Of a DNA stretch of 64,000 nt, positions 54,020 to 62,801 are shown piece after piece. This DNA is from Ruminococcus sp. FMBCY1. Its GTDB lineage: Bacteria > Bacillota > Clostridia > Oscillospirales > Acutalibacteraceae. Within the stretch, counting starts at the first letter, position 1. Each line of letters starts with the position of its first letter. The position numbers and the translations under genes were made by a program. The notes under the pieces were generated by a model. The model was not told where the DNA came from and made no database searches. It saw only the letters and a program-made list of their open reading frames with translations. The stretch spans positions 1,736,001 through 1,800,000 of the forward strand of contig NZ_CP074197.1 of the NCBI RefSeq assembly GCF_023921805.1. Direction: 5' to 3'.

Positions 54020-55243
54020 TTACTTAATAAGACCCTTTTTAGCACGAACCTTGATTGGAAGACCGAAGAGGTTGATGAAACCTGCACTGTCGTTCTGATC
54101 GTAAACCTGATCCTCGTCAAAGGTTGCGATTTCTTCATCATAGAGTGAATATGGGCTTGTAACGCCTGCGTCAATGATGTTGCCCTTGTAAAGCTTTAAC
54201 TTAACATCACCTGTTACATACTCCTGTGTGCTGTCAACGAATGCCGAGAGAGCCTCACGGAGAGGTGTGTACCATTTGCCGTCATAAACGAGTTCTGCAA
54301 ATGTGTTTGAAAGGTTCTTTTTGTAGTGGAGTGTATCCTTGTCAAGGCAGATTTCCTCAAGCTTGTTGTGTGCAGCGTAGAGGATTGTGCCGCCCGGAGT
54401 TTCATAAACGCCACGAGCCTTCATACCTACAAGACGGTTTTCAACGATATCTGTGATACCTACGCCGTTTCTGCCGCCGATTTTGTTAAGCTCCTTGATA
54501 AGCTCAACAGAGTCGATTTCCTCGCCGTTAAGTTTTGTAGGAACGCCCTTTTCAAATGAAATTGTAACATACTCTGCCTTGTCGGGAGCCTGTTCAGGAG
54601 AAACGCCGAGTTCAAGGAAGCCCTCCTTGTTGTACATAGGCTCATTTGCAGGATCTTCAAGGTCAAGACCTTCGTGGCTTAAGTGCCAGAGGTTTTTATC
54701 CTTAGAATAGTTTGTTTCACGGTTAATCTTGAGCGGAATGTTGTGCTTTTCAGCGTACTCAATTTCGTCCTCACGGCTCTTGAATTCCCAAGTTCTCCAA
54801 GGAGCGATAATCTTCATATCAGGAGCATAAGCCTTAATAGCAAGCTCAAAACGAACCTGATCGTTGCCCTTACCTGTGCAGCCGTGGCAGATAGCGTCAG
54901 CGCCCTCAGCCTTAGCAATCTCTACAAGTCTTTTAGCAATGATAGGACGGGCAAATGATGTACCGAGAAGGTATTTGCCCTCGTAAACAGCGCCTGCTTT
55001 AACTGTAGGAATGATGTAATCGTCAACAAACTCCTTTTTAAGGTCTTCGATGTAAAGTTTAGATGCGCCTGTCTTAATAGCCTTTTCCTCAAGACCGTCA
55101 AGCTCTGTGCCCTGTCCTACATCACCCGAAACAGCGATAACCTCGCAGTTGTCATAGTTTTCTTTTAACCAAGGAATAATAATAGAAGTATCAAGTCCGC
55201 CTGAATAAGCGAGAACAACTTTTTTAATTTTATTGTCAGCCAT
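54020..55243 (-). CDS. argG: Argininosuccinate synthase
   Basis: ATP-dependent enzyme (407 residues) that joins citrulline and aspartate. It begins with the PP-loop [20 protein letters not shown], followed by the citrulline/aspartate region [21 protein letters not shown] [18 protein letters not shown] and [20 protein letters not shown]. The ATG at 55243 has GGAGGA seven bases upstream; the in-frame ATG at 55258 overlaps that ribosome site and is not chosen. It is the first gene of the cluster, and ARG-box-like palindromes lie 190-290 bases upstream. Confidence 0.96.
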   Translation of the reverse strand: MADNKIKKVVLAYSGGLDTSIIIPWLKENYDNCEVIAVSGDVGQGTELDGLEEKAIKTGASKLYIEDLKKEFVDDYIIPTVKAGAVYEGKYLLGTSFARPIIAKRLVEIAKAEGADAICHGCTGKGNDQVRFELAIKAYAPDMKIIAPWRTWEFKSREDEIEYAEKHNIPLKINRETNYSKDKNLWHLSHEGLDLEDPANEPMYNKEGFLELGVSPEQAPDKAEYVTISFEKGVPTKLNGEEIDSVELIKELNKIGGRNGVGITDIVENRLVGMKARGVYETPGGTILYAAHNKLEEICLDKDTLHYKKNLSNTFAELVYDGKWYTPLREALSAFVDSTQEYVTGDVKLKLYKGNIIDAGVTSPYSLYDEEIATFDEDQVYDQNDSAGFINLFGLPIKVRAKKGLIK

Positions 55244-55428
55244 TTTAATTTCCTCCATAGAAATGATTTATATTACTCTTACATTATACGCTTTCTGACG
55301 GAAAAATCAAGTGTTTTTTGAATAATTATTCAATACACCGTAAAATTGTGATAAATGCACTTAATTCAAAATAAAACCCAAGGTTTTTACAGCAAAATCA
55401 ACCTTGATTTCAGCATAAATCTTCAATA

Positions 55429-55535
55429 TATGTATAAAAATGCATATATGCAGAAATAATGAATATTCATTTTTACGCTTGATTTTGCATAAAATGTATA
55501 TTTTAATGAATATTCAATGTAGATATTCATTTTGA
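55429..55535. promoter_or_regulatory. Array of ARG-box-like operators upstream of argG
   Basis: TATGTATAAAAATGCATA (55429-55446) fits the 18-bp ARG-box pattern (TNTGNAT, four A/T, ATNCANA) at every fixed position. Palindromic ATGAATATTCAT (55459-55470) and ATGAATATTCA (55506-55516) and a further ATATTCAT half-site (about 55523-55530) follow at roughly 30-bp intervals. Such sites bind the arginine repressor ArgR/AhrC, which is not encoded in the window. The rest of the 55244-55428 gap is AT-rich with no other clear feature. Confidence 0.6.
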
Positions 55536-55728
55536 CTTGCGGCAAAGCAAAAAATAAACAGCCGATTGGATGTTTAATCAAAGTAAAACAGGTCTTCAAA
55601 TTTTTTGTCCAATGAAATGCATAAAATCAGAGCAAGTTTTATTGTCAACTTTATTATACATATGCTAAGTAAACTTGTTAATAGATTTTTTGATTTATTT
55701 ATATCACTAAATACAAGCAAGTAAAAAA

Positions 55729-55754
55729 GCCCGACTGTTTTTACATAGTCGGGC
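55729..55754 (-). terminator. Terminator of the GH3 operon
   Basis: An 8-bp stem GCCCGACT/AGTCGGGC with a ten-base loop is followed on the minus strand by six T residues. It starts six bases after the stop codon. Confidence 0.88.
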
Positions 55755-55759
55755 AAGAG

Positions 55760-56923
55760 TTATAAAATTGCAAGATTTCTTTTCCATATCAAAATTCTTT
55801 TTACAGACTCGTCGATTCTGTCTGCTGTAATTTCTCCGCTTTGTACGGCATTAAGCAATGCGGTATATTCGTTTTCAATATCGCCGCAACAGAGGAAGTC
55901 ATTGCCTGCTTTAAAAGCGACAACCGAGAGTGGTTCGTAAATGTCAAGGGCGTCAACGGCAAACATATCGAGGTCATCGGTCATAACAACTCCGTCAAAT
56001 TTAAGCTTATCTCTTATAACCTCATGCACAGGCTCAGAGAGCGAGGCGGGATTATCGCTGTCAATCGAATTTACTGTTACGTGCGACACAAGAATACTGT
56101 CTGCGCCTGCGGCTATACCTGCCTGAAACGGCAGAAAATCATTGTTCTGCAAGTCCGAGAAAGTTCTGTTGTCAGTAGCGCTGGAATAATGTGTGTCGCC
56201 GTTATCTCCGTATCCGGGAAAGTGCTTTAATACAGTTCCGAGTTTTTTCTCTTTGCTTGCTTTTACAACCGTATCCACAAATCTGCTTGTGCTTGCGGCG
56301 TCACTTGAAAACGACCTGTAATACATAAATGAATAGGGGTTGGAAGTGATGTCGCAGACAGGCGCCATATTTACATTTACGCCGAGCGAAAGCAGAAATT
56401 CCGCTTTATCGTATGCGTCGTCTTCAATAGCGCTCCAACCGCCGTTGTCAAATGTATCGCTCGGTGAAAGGTATGCGCTGTCTCTTAGGTTTGGATTATC
56501 GCTCGCTCTTACAACCGTTCCGCCCTCTTCGTCTGTGCCAATAATAAGCGGAATTTTGGCATTGGACTGCATAGCTTTTATATCGGCATTCACTTCTTCT
56601 TTTGTCTTGCCGTCAAAATCTACACCGAACAGCAAAACGCCGCCGATGTGGTATTCGGTTATTGCGTCGCTCATATCATTGCCACGACAATTTACATAAA
56701 ACAGCTGTCCGACTTTTTCTTCAACCGTCATTTTTGAAATCATATCGTCAATGTCTGAATACGAGTCGGGAGGAGCGGTGGTTTCTGTCACTGTTGCCTG
56801 ACTGTTTTGCTCGTCATTTGTCGACTGTGCTTTTGAAGCTTCGCCCGTGTTCTGACAGCCTGCAAGCGCTGTTGCCAACATTGCTGCGGTGAGAAGTGAT
56901 GTAATTGTTCTTTTGATTTTCAT
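55760..56923 (-). CDS. Glycoside hydrolase family 3 lipoprotein (NagZ-like beta-N-acetylhexosaminidase)
   Basis: Membrane-anchored exoglycosidase of 387 residues that probably cuts N-acetylglucosamine from muropeptides or other glycans. The lipoprotein signal ends in LAGC (Cys about residue 22). The GH3 barrel shows KVGQLFYVNC, GTDEEGGTVVRASD, KHFPGYGDNGDTHYS (the His/Asp pair of NagZ enzymes, acting as acid/base) and the nucleophile Asp in GVVMTDDLDMFAV. The ATG at 56923 follows GAGGG by five bases; an ATG four codons earlier overlaps the stop of the preceding gene (ATGA) but has no ribosome site of its own. Confidence 0.9.
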   Translation of the reverse strand: MKIKRTITSLLTAAMLATALAGCQNTGEASKAQSTNDEQNSQATVTETTAPPDSYSDIDDMISKMTVEEKVGQLFYVNCRGNDMSDAITEYHIGGVLLFGVDFDGKTKEEVNADIKAMQSNAKIPLIIGTDEEGGTVVRASDNPNLRDSAYLSPSDTFDNGGWSAIEDDAYDKAEFLLSLGVNVNMAPVCDITSNPYSFMYYRSFSSDAASTSRFVDTVVKASKEKKLGTVLKHFPGYGDNGDTHYSSATDNRTFSDLQNNDFLPFQAGIAAGADSILVSHVTVNSIDSDNPASLSEPVHEVIRDKLKFDGVVMTDDLDMFAVDALDIYEPLSVVAFKAGNDFLCCGDIENEYTALLNAVQSGEITADRIDESVKRILIWKRNLAIL

Positions 56924-56931
56924 TTTATCCC

Positions 56932-57222
56932 TCATTTAAAAATTTCGACAGTCGTATTTTCTACAAATCTGTCCTTAAAAGTTTTCATCTTTTGCATATG
57001 CGGTGTGTTAAGATGTTCTTTTTGCAATTTTTCGGACTGCCATTTTTCAATAAGCAGTACCTCATTGCTTTTTCCGAATGACGGCACAAAGTAATCGTAT
57101 TTTATACAGCCGTTTTCATTTTGTACAATCTGCGGAAAGCCCTCGTTTTTAAGAGCTGTCAAAAAGTCATTAACCATACCTTTTTTAACGGAATATTTTA
57201 CGATAAGCGTGATTTCTTTCAT
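56932..57222 (-). CDS. Antibiotic biosynthesis monooxygenase-like (ABM/YgiN) small protein
   Basis: A 96-residue alpha+beta-barrel protein of the ABM superfamily, which includes quinol monooxygenases and haem-degrading enzymes. Family features are the opening ITLIVKYSVKKGMVNDFLTA, the middle GCIKYDYFVPSFGKSNEVLL and IEKWQSEKLQKEHLNTPHM, with the conserved Trp and His. Substrate unknown. Its start overlaps the stop of the truncated membrane-protein gene (ATGA), and its stop is next to the GH3 gene, so the three form one operon remnant. Confidence 0.85.
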   Translation of the reverse strand: MKEITLIVKYSVKKGMVNDFLTALKNEGFPQIVQNENGCIKYDYFVPSFGKSNEVLLIEKWQSEKLQKEHLNTPHMQKMKTFKDRFVENTTVEIFK

Positions 57223-57428
57223 TTTATCTCCTTGTCGGTCTTTTTAAGTGTTTTGTAAGTTTCAAAATAAAAGAATTTGTCTGTATATGTACCTATTATA
57301 CCAACGACTTTGCCCATTGTAAAGGCTGCAAGTACAGTTCCTATACCAAGTCCGTCAAGGTAGCCGAGGCAGAAGAAAGTAAGCGCAGCGGTTATAAAAA
57401 TCTTCCGATATAACAAATTATTATGCAC
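57219..57428 (-). pseudogene. C-terminal remnant of a YczE/DUF6198-like membrane protein
   Basis: The open part codes for about 60 residues that look like the C-terminal end of a YczE/YitT-type membrane protein: FFCLGYLDGLGIGTVLAAFT, then MGKVVGIIGTYTDKFFYF. The expected N-terminal helices are missing. The first codons of this frame (MHNNLLYRKIF, 57396-57428) come from the foldback repeat E, whose truncated left end begins where gene similarity stops. Insertion of, or deletion into, the repeat has therefore removed the 5' part of the gene. The ATGA overlap with the next gene shows that it was once part of the same operon. Confidence 0.7.
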
Positions 57429-57735
57429 ACTGACAGCCTGCTGTCAGTGTGCATAAAACAAAATTAAAAAAAACAGGCGGTAGCTGTTGTAACCGAAAAT
57501 GCCCAAAATATAGGCAACGCATTGCGTTGCCTATGAAGGTTAAGTATGTTTCTTTTATTGCTCTCGCATTGACTTCCGCCCATTCGTTCAAGCCGCCAAA
57601 CAGCAAGCTGTTTGGCTATCGTTAGATTGCATAAACGGAAAGTATTTGTGGGCTTTGCCCACACCCACAACCTTTGAAAAGGTTGACCAAACTTTTATAA
57701 TACTTTGCAAAATTATTTTGCTAAACCATAATTTT
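57396..57735 (+). repeat. Dispersed foldback repeat, copy E (left end truncated)
   Basis: The outer left segment is missing; the copy begins at ATCTTCCGATATAACAAATTA. The next hairpin is GCACACTGACAG/CTGTCAGTGTGC (57424-57451), wholly different from the GCAAACAGC hairpin of other copies yet perfectly paired. A central stem TAGGCAACGC/GCGTTGCCTA, then CCAAACAGC/GCTGTTTGG, GTGGGC/GCCCAC and CAACCTTT/AAAGGTTG follow. The right end contains GCAAAATTATTTTGC and an inverted TTAGGTTTGGT-type motif (CTAAACCATAATT). It abuts the stop of the dockerin gene at 57738. Confidence 0.78.
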
Positions 57736-57737
57736 AA

Positions 57738-58601
57738 TTATCGTTTTGCTATTGCTCGCTGTAAGGTGGTAACATCCCTTACATCACGGTGACCGTCAAA
57801 GTTTGTATCTGTGTAATAATACTGGAGCGAATCAAGCTCAACCGATCCGGAAATGTACTGTTGCAGCAAAGTAACATCGTTTACATCTACTGTGCCTTGA
57901 AGGTCAATATTGCCGAATCTCAATATGTATATATTCGAACCGACAGTACCGCCGCCGCCGCCGACTACATAAGCTTTGCGGTAAGAAAATGTAGTGCAGT
58001 ATTGTGTTGGTTCATTGATTTTAGTAGACAGATAAATTTCCACGCAGCCGTCCTTATCCGGAACTGCGCCCGTTACAGCGCCGCCGCTCTGGAAGTACAA
58101 GGCGGAGTCATAATAACCGCCGTTGTCTGCTTTTTCGTATTTGAACTTATGATCATGACTGCCGATACTTGAGTATTCCATTGTATGCGAGCCGTCCTTG
58201 TTAAAATAATTCGGATCTAACTCGTGAAGATTTATTTTTGCTTTAACATACCTTCCGCCTTTATTGTCAAATGTGTAACTTGCGTATGTGTTTCCCGAAC
58301 CGCTTACAAAATAGCGGGCGTATTTTTCGGAAGACGGCATAAAGAGTGTTTTGTCACCGCCTATACAATCGGCAAATTTCATGGAGTAGTTTTTTTGAGT
58401 ATCGCCTCCCGTAAATAATACTCCGTTTGTATAATCGGACGGAATATTGTACGCAGAAACCAAAAGCGTGTTGTTGCCGATGTTTTTTGCCGAGTTGTAA
58501 ATCTCAACACCCTTATGCGGCTTAACGGTTTTTGCGTTTGCGGTCACTGCTGCACCTGCAGTCAGCACCGCACAAAGAATTAAACATACAAATTTTTTCA
58601 T
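57738..58601 (-). CDS. Secreted dockerin protein with uncharacterised N-terminal domain (paralogue 1)
   Basis: A 287-residue exported protein. Signal peptide 1-23 (ending VTANA). Residues about 30-215 form a beta-rich domain I do not recognise, with NTYASYTFDNKGGRYVKAKI and a GGAVTGAVPDKDGCVEIYLS block. The C-terminus is a type I dockerin (about 227-287). Its first calcium loop, NIDLQGTVDVND, is degenerate (Asn and Gln where Asp is normal), while the second, DTNFDGHRDVRD, is standard. The protein is likely to be part of a cohesin-based extracellular complex. It follows a paralogue 17 bases upstream. Confidence 0.82.
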   Translation of the reverse strand: MKKFVCLILCAVLTAGAAVTANAKTVKPHKGVEIYNSAKNIGNNTLLVSAYNIPSDYTNGVLFTGGDTQKNYSMKFADCIGGDKTLFMPSSEKYARYFVSGSGNTYASYTFDNKGGRYVKAKINLHELDPNYFNKDGSHTMEYSSIGSHDHKFKYEKADNGGYYDSALYFQSGGAVTGAVPDKDGCVEIYLSTKINEPTQYCTTFSYRKAYVVGGGGGTVGSNIYILRFGNIDLQGTVDVNDVTLLQQYISGSVELDSLQYYYTDTNFDGHRDVRDVTTLQRAIAKR

Positions 58602-58618
58602 TTTATACTCCTTTATAA

Positions 58619-59431
58619 TTATTTGGTAATAGTTTGTTGTAAGTCTGTAACATCTTTAACATTTGTTTTACCGTCACGGTTTATGTCGGAATAAAACATC
58701 TGAAGTTTATCAAATTCCGCATTGCCCGCAAGGTATCTCTGCAAAAGGGTTGCATCGTTTACATTTGTACTGCCTTTAAGGTCAATATTGCCAAAACAAA
58801 GCATCGGCACATACATACTTATTATTCCGCTGTAATTAGGCAGGTAGGTTGAAAATGCGGTTTTCACACCGGGTTTTGCTTTTATATAAATTTCCACACA
58901 GCCGTTCTCGTCGGGTGCAACACCGTTTACCGCACCGCCGCTAAAGAAAGTGAGATTGGATCCATTTTCCCTAAGAGTGTAGGTTGCTCCGTTTCCGTCT
59001 GTATCGGTATATGAACCGTCACTGTTAAAATAGCTTGAAACATCGCTTAATTTTACCCTTAGTTTTACATATTCGCCGCCTGTATTCGCAAAGGAATAGC
59101 CTGCATAAGTATTTCCGGTGCTACCGCCGTTTGCCGAAACAAAGCGAGTATAGCTTTCGCTTGACGGCATGGAAATAACGGTATTTTTACCTATACAATC
59201 CTTATATTGTACAGCATATTGTTTTTCTGTATTTTTGCCGTAAAAACTCACTCCGCCAAGTGAATTTTTACTAAGATTATAAGTAAACACATTTACGGTG
59301 TTGTTTTCAAGTTTTACCCTTGAATCAAGCACCTGAACGCTATTATTTTCCCGAACAACTGCCGCATTGGCAGAAACTATTGAGCCTGCCGCCATAACAG
59401 CAACAAGTGCGATACTGATTAATTTTTTCAT
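58619..59431 (-). CDS. Secreted dockerin protein with uncharacterised N-terminal domain (paralogue 2)
   Basis: A 270-residue paralogue of the next gene in the operon. Signal peptide 1-23 (ending VSANA). The same unnamed domain is found at about 30-205, with GNTYAGYSFANTGGEYVKLR and FFSGGAVNGVAPDENGCVEI matching the partner block for block. The dockerin (about 210-270) has again a degenerate first loop, NIDLKGSTNVND, and a standard second loop, DINRDGKTNVKD. Divergence from its neighbour is large, so the duplication is older than that of the amylases. Function is not known; the shared domain could bind polysaccharide or a cell-surface partner. Confidence 0.82.
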   Translation of the reverse strand: MKKLISIALVAVMAAGSIVSANAAVVRENNSVQVLDSRVKLENNTVNVFTYNLSKNSLGGVSFYGKNTEKQYAVQYKDCIGKNTVISMPSSESYTRFVSANGGSTGNTYAGYSFANTGGEYVKLRVKLSDVSSYFNSDGSYTDTDGNGATYTLRENGSNLTFFSGGAVNGVAPDENGCVEIYIKAKPGVKTAFSTYLPNYSGIISMYVPMLCFGNIDLKGSTNVNDATLLQRYLAGNAEFDKLQMFYSDINRDGKTNVKDVTDLQQTITK

Positions 59432-59596
59432 TATTTATCCCCCAAAATATAAAATTTTTGTAAAACAATAAATGTTTCATACAATCAAGCAATATTATAC
59501 AATATTTTGCAAGATAAAGCTACGAAGCAAAAAGCTGAATTTTTGATTTGTTCATAGAAAAATTGTGACACTTTGCACATACAACTCTGTTTTAAC

Positions 59597-59625
59597 TTGT
59601 TATCAAAAAGAATTTATGCTATTAT
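59597..59625 (+). promoter_or_regulatory. Promoter of the rlmA-type gene
   Basis: TTGTTA (59597-59602) and TATTAT (59620-59625) with a 17-bp spacer, 25 bases before the start codon. Confidence 0.65.
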
Positions 59626-59650
59626 TCTAATAATGAAAGGCGGTAATAAT

Positions 59651-60466
59651 ATGTTGAATTTCTGCTGTCCTGTCTGCAAAGAAGAATTAAAACTTGACGG
59701 TCGAACCTACAGATGTATAAATAACCATTGTTTTGACTGTGCAAAGCAGGGTTATGTCAATCTTTTGCAGAGCAACAAATCCAAAAGCAAGCGTCACGGT
59801 GACGATAAACTTATGATAGAGGCAAGGACCGAGTTTTTAAATACAGATTCGTACAAGCCGCTGTGTGACCTTATGTGCGAACTTTTGCAAAAATATATTC
59901 CGCAAAATGCCTGTGTACTTGATGCCGGCTGCGGCGACTGCTATTATACGGAAAAAATTGAAAAGGCTCTTGCAGACAAAAACGCAAGTATAGCGGGTAT
60001 TGATATTTCAAAATTTGCTCTTATTGCAGCGGCAAAGCGCAGTAAAAATATTCGTTTGGCTGTAGCAAGCGTATTTGCTTTGCCGACAGCGGATTTTTCC
60101 TGCGATGCGGTGCTTAATGTATTTTCACCTTTTGCGCCGGAAGAATACAACCGAGTTTTAAAAAGGGGCGGAGTGCTTTTGAGAGTTATTCCGCTTGAAA
60201 ATCACCTTTTTTCGCTCAAAAAGGCGATATACGATAATCCGCTGAAAAATCCCGAAGAAAGCACAGAGATTGACGGCTTTACACTTGCCGAAAGTCAAGA
60301 GCTTAAATACAGCATAGAGCTTAAAAGCAACGAGCAAATTGAAAGCCTTTTCAAAATGACTCCGTACTACTACAAAACCTCTCGTACCGACCAACAAAAG
60401 CTGGAGAAATTAAACTCACTTACGACCGAAATCGAATTTTGCGTGCTTGTCTATAAAAAGCTGTAA
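59651..60466 (+). CDS. 23S rRNA (guanine-N1)-methyltransferase, RlmA family
   Basis: SAM-dependent methyltransferase of 271 residues. A zinc-binding head opens the protein: FCCPVCKEELKLDGRTYRC, then INNHCFDCAKQGYVNLL. The Rossmann fold follows with motif I VLDAGCGDCYYTEKI, IAGIDISKFALIAAAKR, and the catalytic-loop region VLNVFSPFAPEEYNRVLKRG, as in RlmA(I)/(II), which methylate G745 or G748 of 23S rRNA. RlmA(II) enzymes can affect macrolide resistance. The ATG at 59651 follows AAAGGCGG; the frame extends 26 codons upstream through the promoter, so that extension is rejected. Confidence 0.9.
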   Translation: MLNFCCPVCKEELKLDGRTYRCINNHCFDCAKQGYVNLLQSNKSKSKRHGDDKLMIEARTEFLNTDSYKPLCDLMCELLQKYIPQNACVLDAGCGDCYYTEKIEKALADKNASIAGIDISKFALIAAAKRSKNIRLAVASVFALPTADFSCDAVLNVFSPFAPEEYNRVLKRGGVLLRVIPLENHLFSLKKAIYDNPLKNPEESTEIDGFTLAESQELKYSIELKSNEQIESLFKMTPYYYKTSRTDQQKLEKLNSLTTEIEFCVLVYKKL

Positions 60467-60595
60467 TCGTGATAAATACTAAGGTTTTAGAAAAATATTT
60501 TTTGAAATTACACATTAGCACAAGAGAGTATAAAAGAGAATATAAGCGAATTTTAAAGTTTGTGTAACGGTAAATTAAATTTTTGCAAAAAAGTG

Positions 60596-60624
60596 TTGAC
60601 AATGCAAAATAAATGTATTATAAT
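60596..60624 (+). promoter_or_regulatory. Consensus sigma-A promoter of rplM-rpsI
   Basis: Perfect TTGACA (60596-60601), 17-bp spacer and perfect TATAAT (60619-60624). One of the strongest promoters in the window, as expected for ribosomal protein genes. Confidence 0.93.
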
Positions 60625-60658
60625 TCTAAGGCACAAGTAAATTACAGGAGGATTTGTT

Positions 60659-61087
60659 ATGTCAACATATTTAGCTAAAAAAAGCGAAATTGAACGCAGC
60701 TGGTATGTAATTGATGCAGCAGGCAAGCCACTTGGTAGAGTTGCTACTCAGGCAGCAGTTCTTTTAAGAGGTAAGCACAAAGCAACATTTACACCAAATG
60801 TAGATTGCGGCGATCATGTAATCATCATCAACTGCAAGGACGCTGTATTAACAGGCAACAAGCTCACTCAGAAGAAGTGGCAGCGTCATACAGGCTATAT
60901 CGGCCATCTTAAAGAAACAAGATACGATACTCTTATGGCTACAAAGCCAACAAAGGCTATGGAGCTTGCTGTTAAGGGTATGCTTCCAAAGAACACACTC
61001 GGCAGAGATGCTTTGCTCAGACTCAGACTCTTTGAGGGTGCAGAACACAATCATCAGGCTCAGAAGCCTGAAATGGTTGAAGCTTAA
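60659..61087 (+). CDS. rplM: 50S ribosomal protein L13
   Basis: 142-residue ribosomal protein. Conserved blocks are [40 protein letters not shown], the [19 protein letters not shown] stretch and [25 protein letters not shown] lies upstream of the ATG. The rpsI gene follows after 20 bases, the normal bacterial order. The leader may carry an L13-binding site, but I do not see one clearly. Confidence 0.98.
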   Translation: MSTYLAKKSEIERSWYVIDAAGKPLGRVATQAAVLLRGKHKATFTPNVDCGDHVIIINCKDAVLTGNKLTQKKWQRHTGYIGHLKETRYDTLMATKPTKAMELAVKGMLPKNTLGRDALLRLRLFEGAEHNHQAQKPEMVEA

Positions 61088-61107
61088 AAGAAGGAGGCAA
61101 ATTAATA

Positions 61108-61509
61108 ATGTACGATAAGACACCTTATTTTTACGGCACAGGCAGAAGAAAAAGCTCTGTTGCAAGAGTAAGACTTTACCAGGGTACAGGCAAAATCACA
61201 ATCAATGATCGTGACATCGACGATTATTTCGGTCTTGAAACACTCAAGCTCATCGTTAGACAGCCTCTCGCCTTAACAGAAACAGATCAGAAGTTCGACA
61301 TCGTTTGCAGAGTAGCAGGCGGCGGCGTTACAGGTCAGGCAGGTGCAATCCGTCACGGTATTTCCAGAGCACTTCTTCAGTACGATTCAGAGAACCTTCG
61401 TTCAACACTTAAGAAGGCAGGCTTCTTAACTCGTGACCCAAGAATGAAAGAGCGTAAGAAATACGGTCTTAAAGCAGCTCGTAGAGCACCACAGTTCTCA
61501 AAGAGATAA
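61108..61509 (+). CDS. rpsI: 30S ribosomal protein S9
   Basis: 133-residue ribosomal protein. It starts with [20 protein letters not shown], has [20 protein letters not shown] in the middle, and ends with the basic tail that reaches the P-site t[12 protein letters not shown]. The final codons carry the sequence ACAGTTCTCAA (61491-61501), which recurs at 61630, just beyond the gene and next to an integrase gene, so the 3' end probably serves as an attachment site. AAGGAGG precedes the ATG. Confidence 0.98.
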   Translation: MYDKTPYFYGTGRRKSSVARVRLYQGTGKITINDRDIDDYFGLETLKLIVRQPLALTETDQKFDIVCRVAGGGVTGQAGAIRHGISRALLQYDSENLRSTLKKAGFLTRDPRMKERKKYGLKAARRAPQFSKR

Positions 61510-61640
61510 TCTTTGTGCTTCTCAGCACGCTTCAAGGATACTGTTTACAGGGCTTTTGGAGTATTCAGATGGTTTGAGATGTGCTTAAATGTGTTAGATA
61601 AGCAACAAGCAAGTAACACATAAGTAGCAACAGTTCTCAA
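61491..61640. other. Possible attachment-site region at the 3' end of rpsI
   Basis: An 11-bp direct repeat, ACAGTTCTCAA, lies at 61491-61501 (end of rpsI) and 61630-61640. An integrase gene begins its 3' end 67 bases further. Integrative elements entering the 3' end of ribosomal protein genes are well known. The other end of the element is beyond the window, so the true att core cannot be confirmed; the second copy could also be an integrase arm site or a relic. Confidence 0.45.
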
Positions 61641-61656
61641 CCTCAATAAGCAATCA

Positions 61657-61702
61657 AAAGAGATGTTTTTCTAAGTTCAGAAAGACATCTCTTTCTTTTT
61701 TT
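61657..61702 (+). terminator. Terminator after rpsI, next to the integrase gene
   Basis: AAAGAGATGT with ACATCTCTTT (61657-61666 and 61685-61694), an inner TTTCT/AGAAA stem, then a long T run. It may also serve the integrase gene on the minus strand, though with a weaker T tract there. Confidence 0.8.
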
Positions 61703-61706
61703 GCTT

Positions 61707-62759
61707 TTAGATTTTATTGATCGCATTGATTAGCACCTCAACGTCTAAATGTGTGTACACTCTTTCGGTCATCGTCATAGCGCCCGAGTGTCCGACAATC
61801 TTTTTAATTGTGGTTTGGTCAACCTGTGCTTCCGCCAGCATGGAGATACATGTGTGTCGTGTACAATGCGGTGTGTGATCCATATTCAGATTGACCATAA
61901 GCGGCGTAAAATAACTATCGTAGTAATTGCGGTAATCAAACTTGTTTCCATTTTCGGTGTGAAGCAGATATTCGCTCTCGCCGTCGTTGTACCAGCTCTT
62001 AAAGAACGGCAGTACCTTGTCGGCGATCGGTACTCGTCTGATTCCGTTGTCAGTTTTGCTGAGCTTGATATCAAAATATTGTTCTTTCAGGTTTACATCT
62101 TCTCGTTTTAGATTCAGTATTTCGGAAATCCTCACACCCGAATAAATCAGCATGAGGACGATCTGATAATACTTGTCATCTGACGCTTTCCATAAGCGGT
62201 CGATTTCTGCTTTGGTGAACTTTTCCCGATCCCTTTTGTTCGGGTTGCGGCCTTTATGCTTTACAATGTCCACATATTCGGAGTAATCCTTGTTGCACAG
62301 CTCATTTTTCATAGCGTATTCGTAGAGCTGATTCAAAAGAACTTTCAGTTTTCGCAACGTGGGATAATTCTTGCCGCAGGTGTCCACGACGTTTTGCAGC
62401 TCTACAAGCTTGATTTCCTTGAACACCTTGTCGTAAAGCGGTACGCAGGCTTTATATGAAGCCTTGTAACCTTTTACGTTGGAATCCGATACCGTTGGAA
62501 ACTTCTCCGCAGACCAACGCTCATACACTTCCTTGAATGTGATCTTGGAAGCAGAAACGTCAAAGGGATTGTTGTTGTAGTCTGCCAGCATTTGCAGTGC
62601 CTCAGATTTGGTGGCTGCATAGCCTATGACCACATAGTCCTGAACCTTTTTGTCTGTCTTTTCATCAATGTGCCAGCCGATAGTTTTTCTGACCATATAG
62701 GGTTTTCTACGCCTACCCGATAGCTTTGTGACGCCGCCGTAACCGTTTGGCAACCTCAC
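61707..62759 (-). CDS. Tyrosine recombinase (integrase) of an integrative element
   Basis: Site-specific recombinase of 350 residues. The N-terminal arm-binding region (GGVTKLSGRRRKPYMVRKTI) is followed by a core-binding SAM-like domain (about 75-165) and the catalytic domain. The catalytic residues are visible: Arg in IYSGVRISEILNLKREDV, the lysine region after it, HTPHCTRHTCISML (His-x-x-Arg), His in IVGHSGAMTMTERV and the nucleophile Tyr in YTHLDVEVL. It begins with GTG about nine bases after AAGGAGG. Its codon use has more G and C than nearby host genes. It likely moves the element into and out of the rpsI end. Confidence 0.93.
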   Translation of the reverse strand: MRLPNGYGGVTKLSGRRRKPYMVRKTIGWHIDEKTDKKVQDYVVIGYAATKSEALQMLADYNNNPFDVSASKITFKEVYERWSAEKFPTVSDSNVKGYKASYKACVPLYDKVFKEIKLVELQNVVDTCGKNYPTLRKLKVLLNQLYEYAMKNELCNKDYSEYVDIVKHKGRNPNKRDREKFTKAEIDRLWKASDDKYYQIVLMLIYSGVRISEILNLKREDVNLKEQYFDIKLSKTDNGIRRVPIADKVLPFFKSWYNDGESEYLLHTENGNKFDYRNYYDSYFTPLMVNLNMDHTPHCTRHTCISMLAEAQVDQTTIKKIVGHSGAMTMTERVYTHLDVEVLINAINKI

Positions 62760-62801
62760 TCTCCAAAACCTCCTTGTTTTAGTTTTATTTATGATAAGAG
62801 C

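Noticed and set aside
55574..55756. 60-residue minus-strand frame downstream of the GH3 lipoprotein
   Set aside because: It starts inside the terminator stem and has no ribosome site; AT-rich non-coding sequence.
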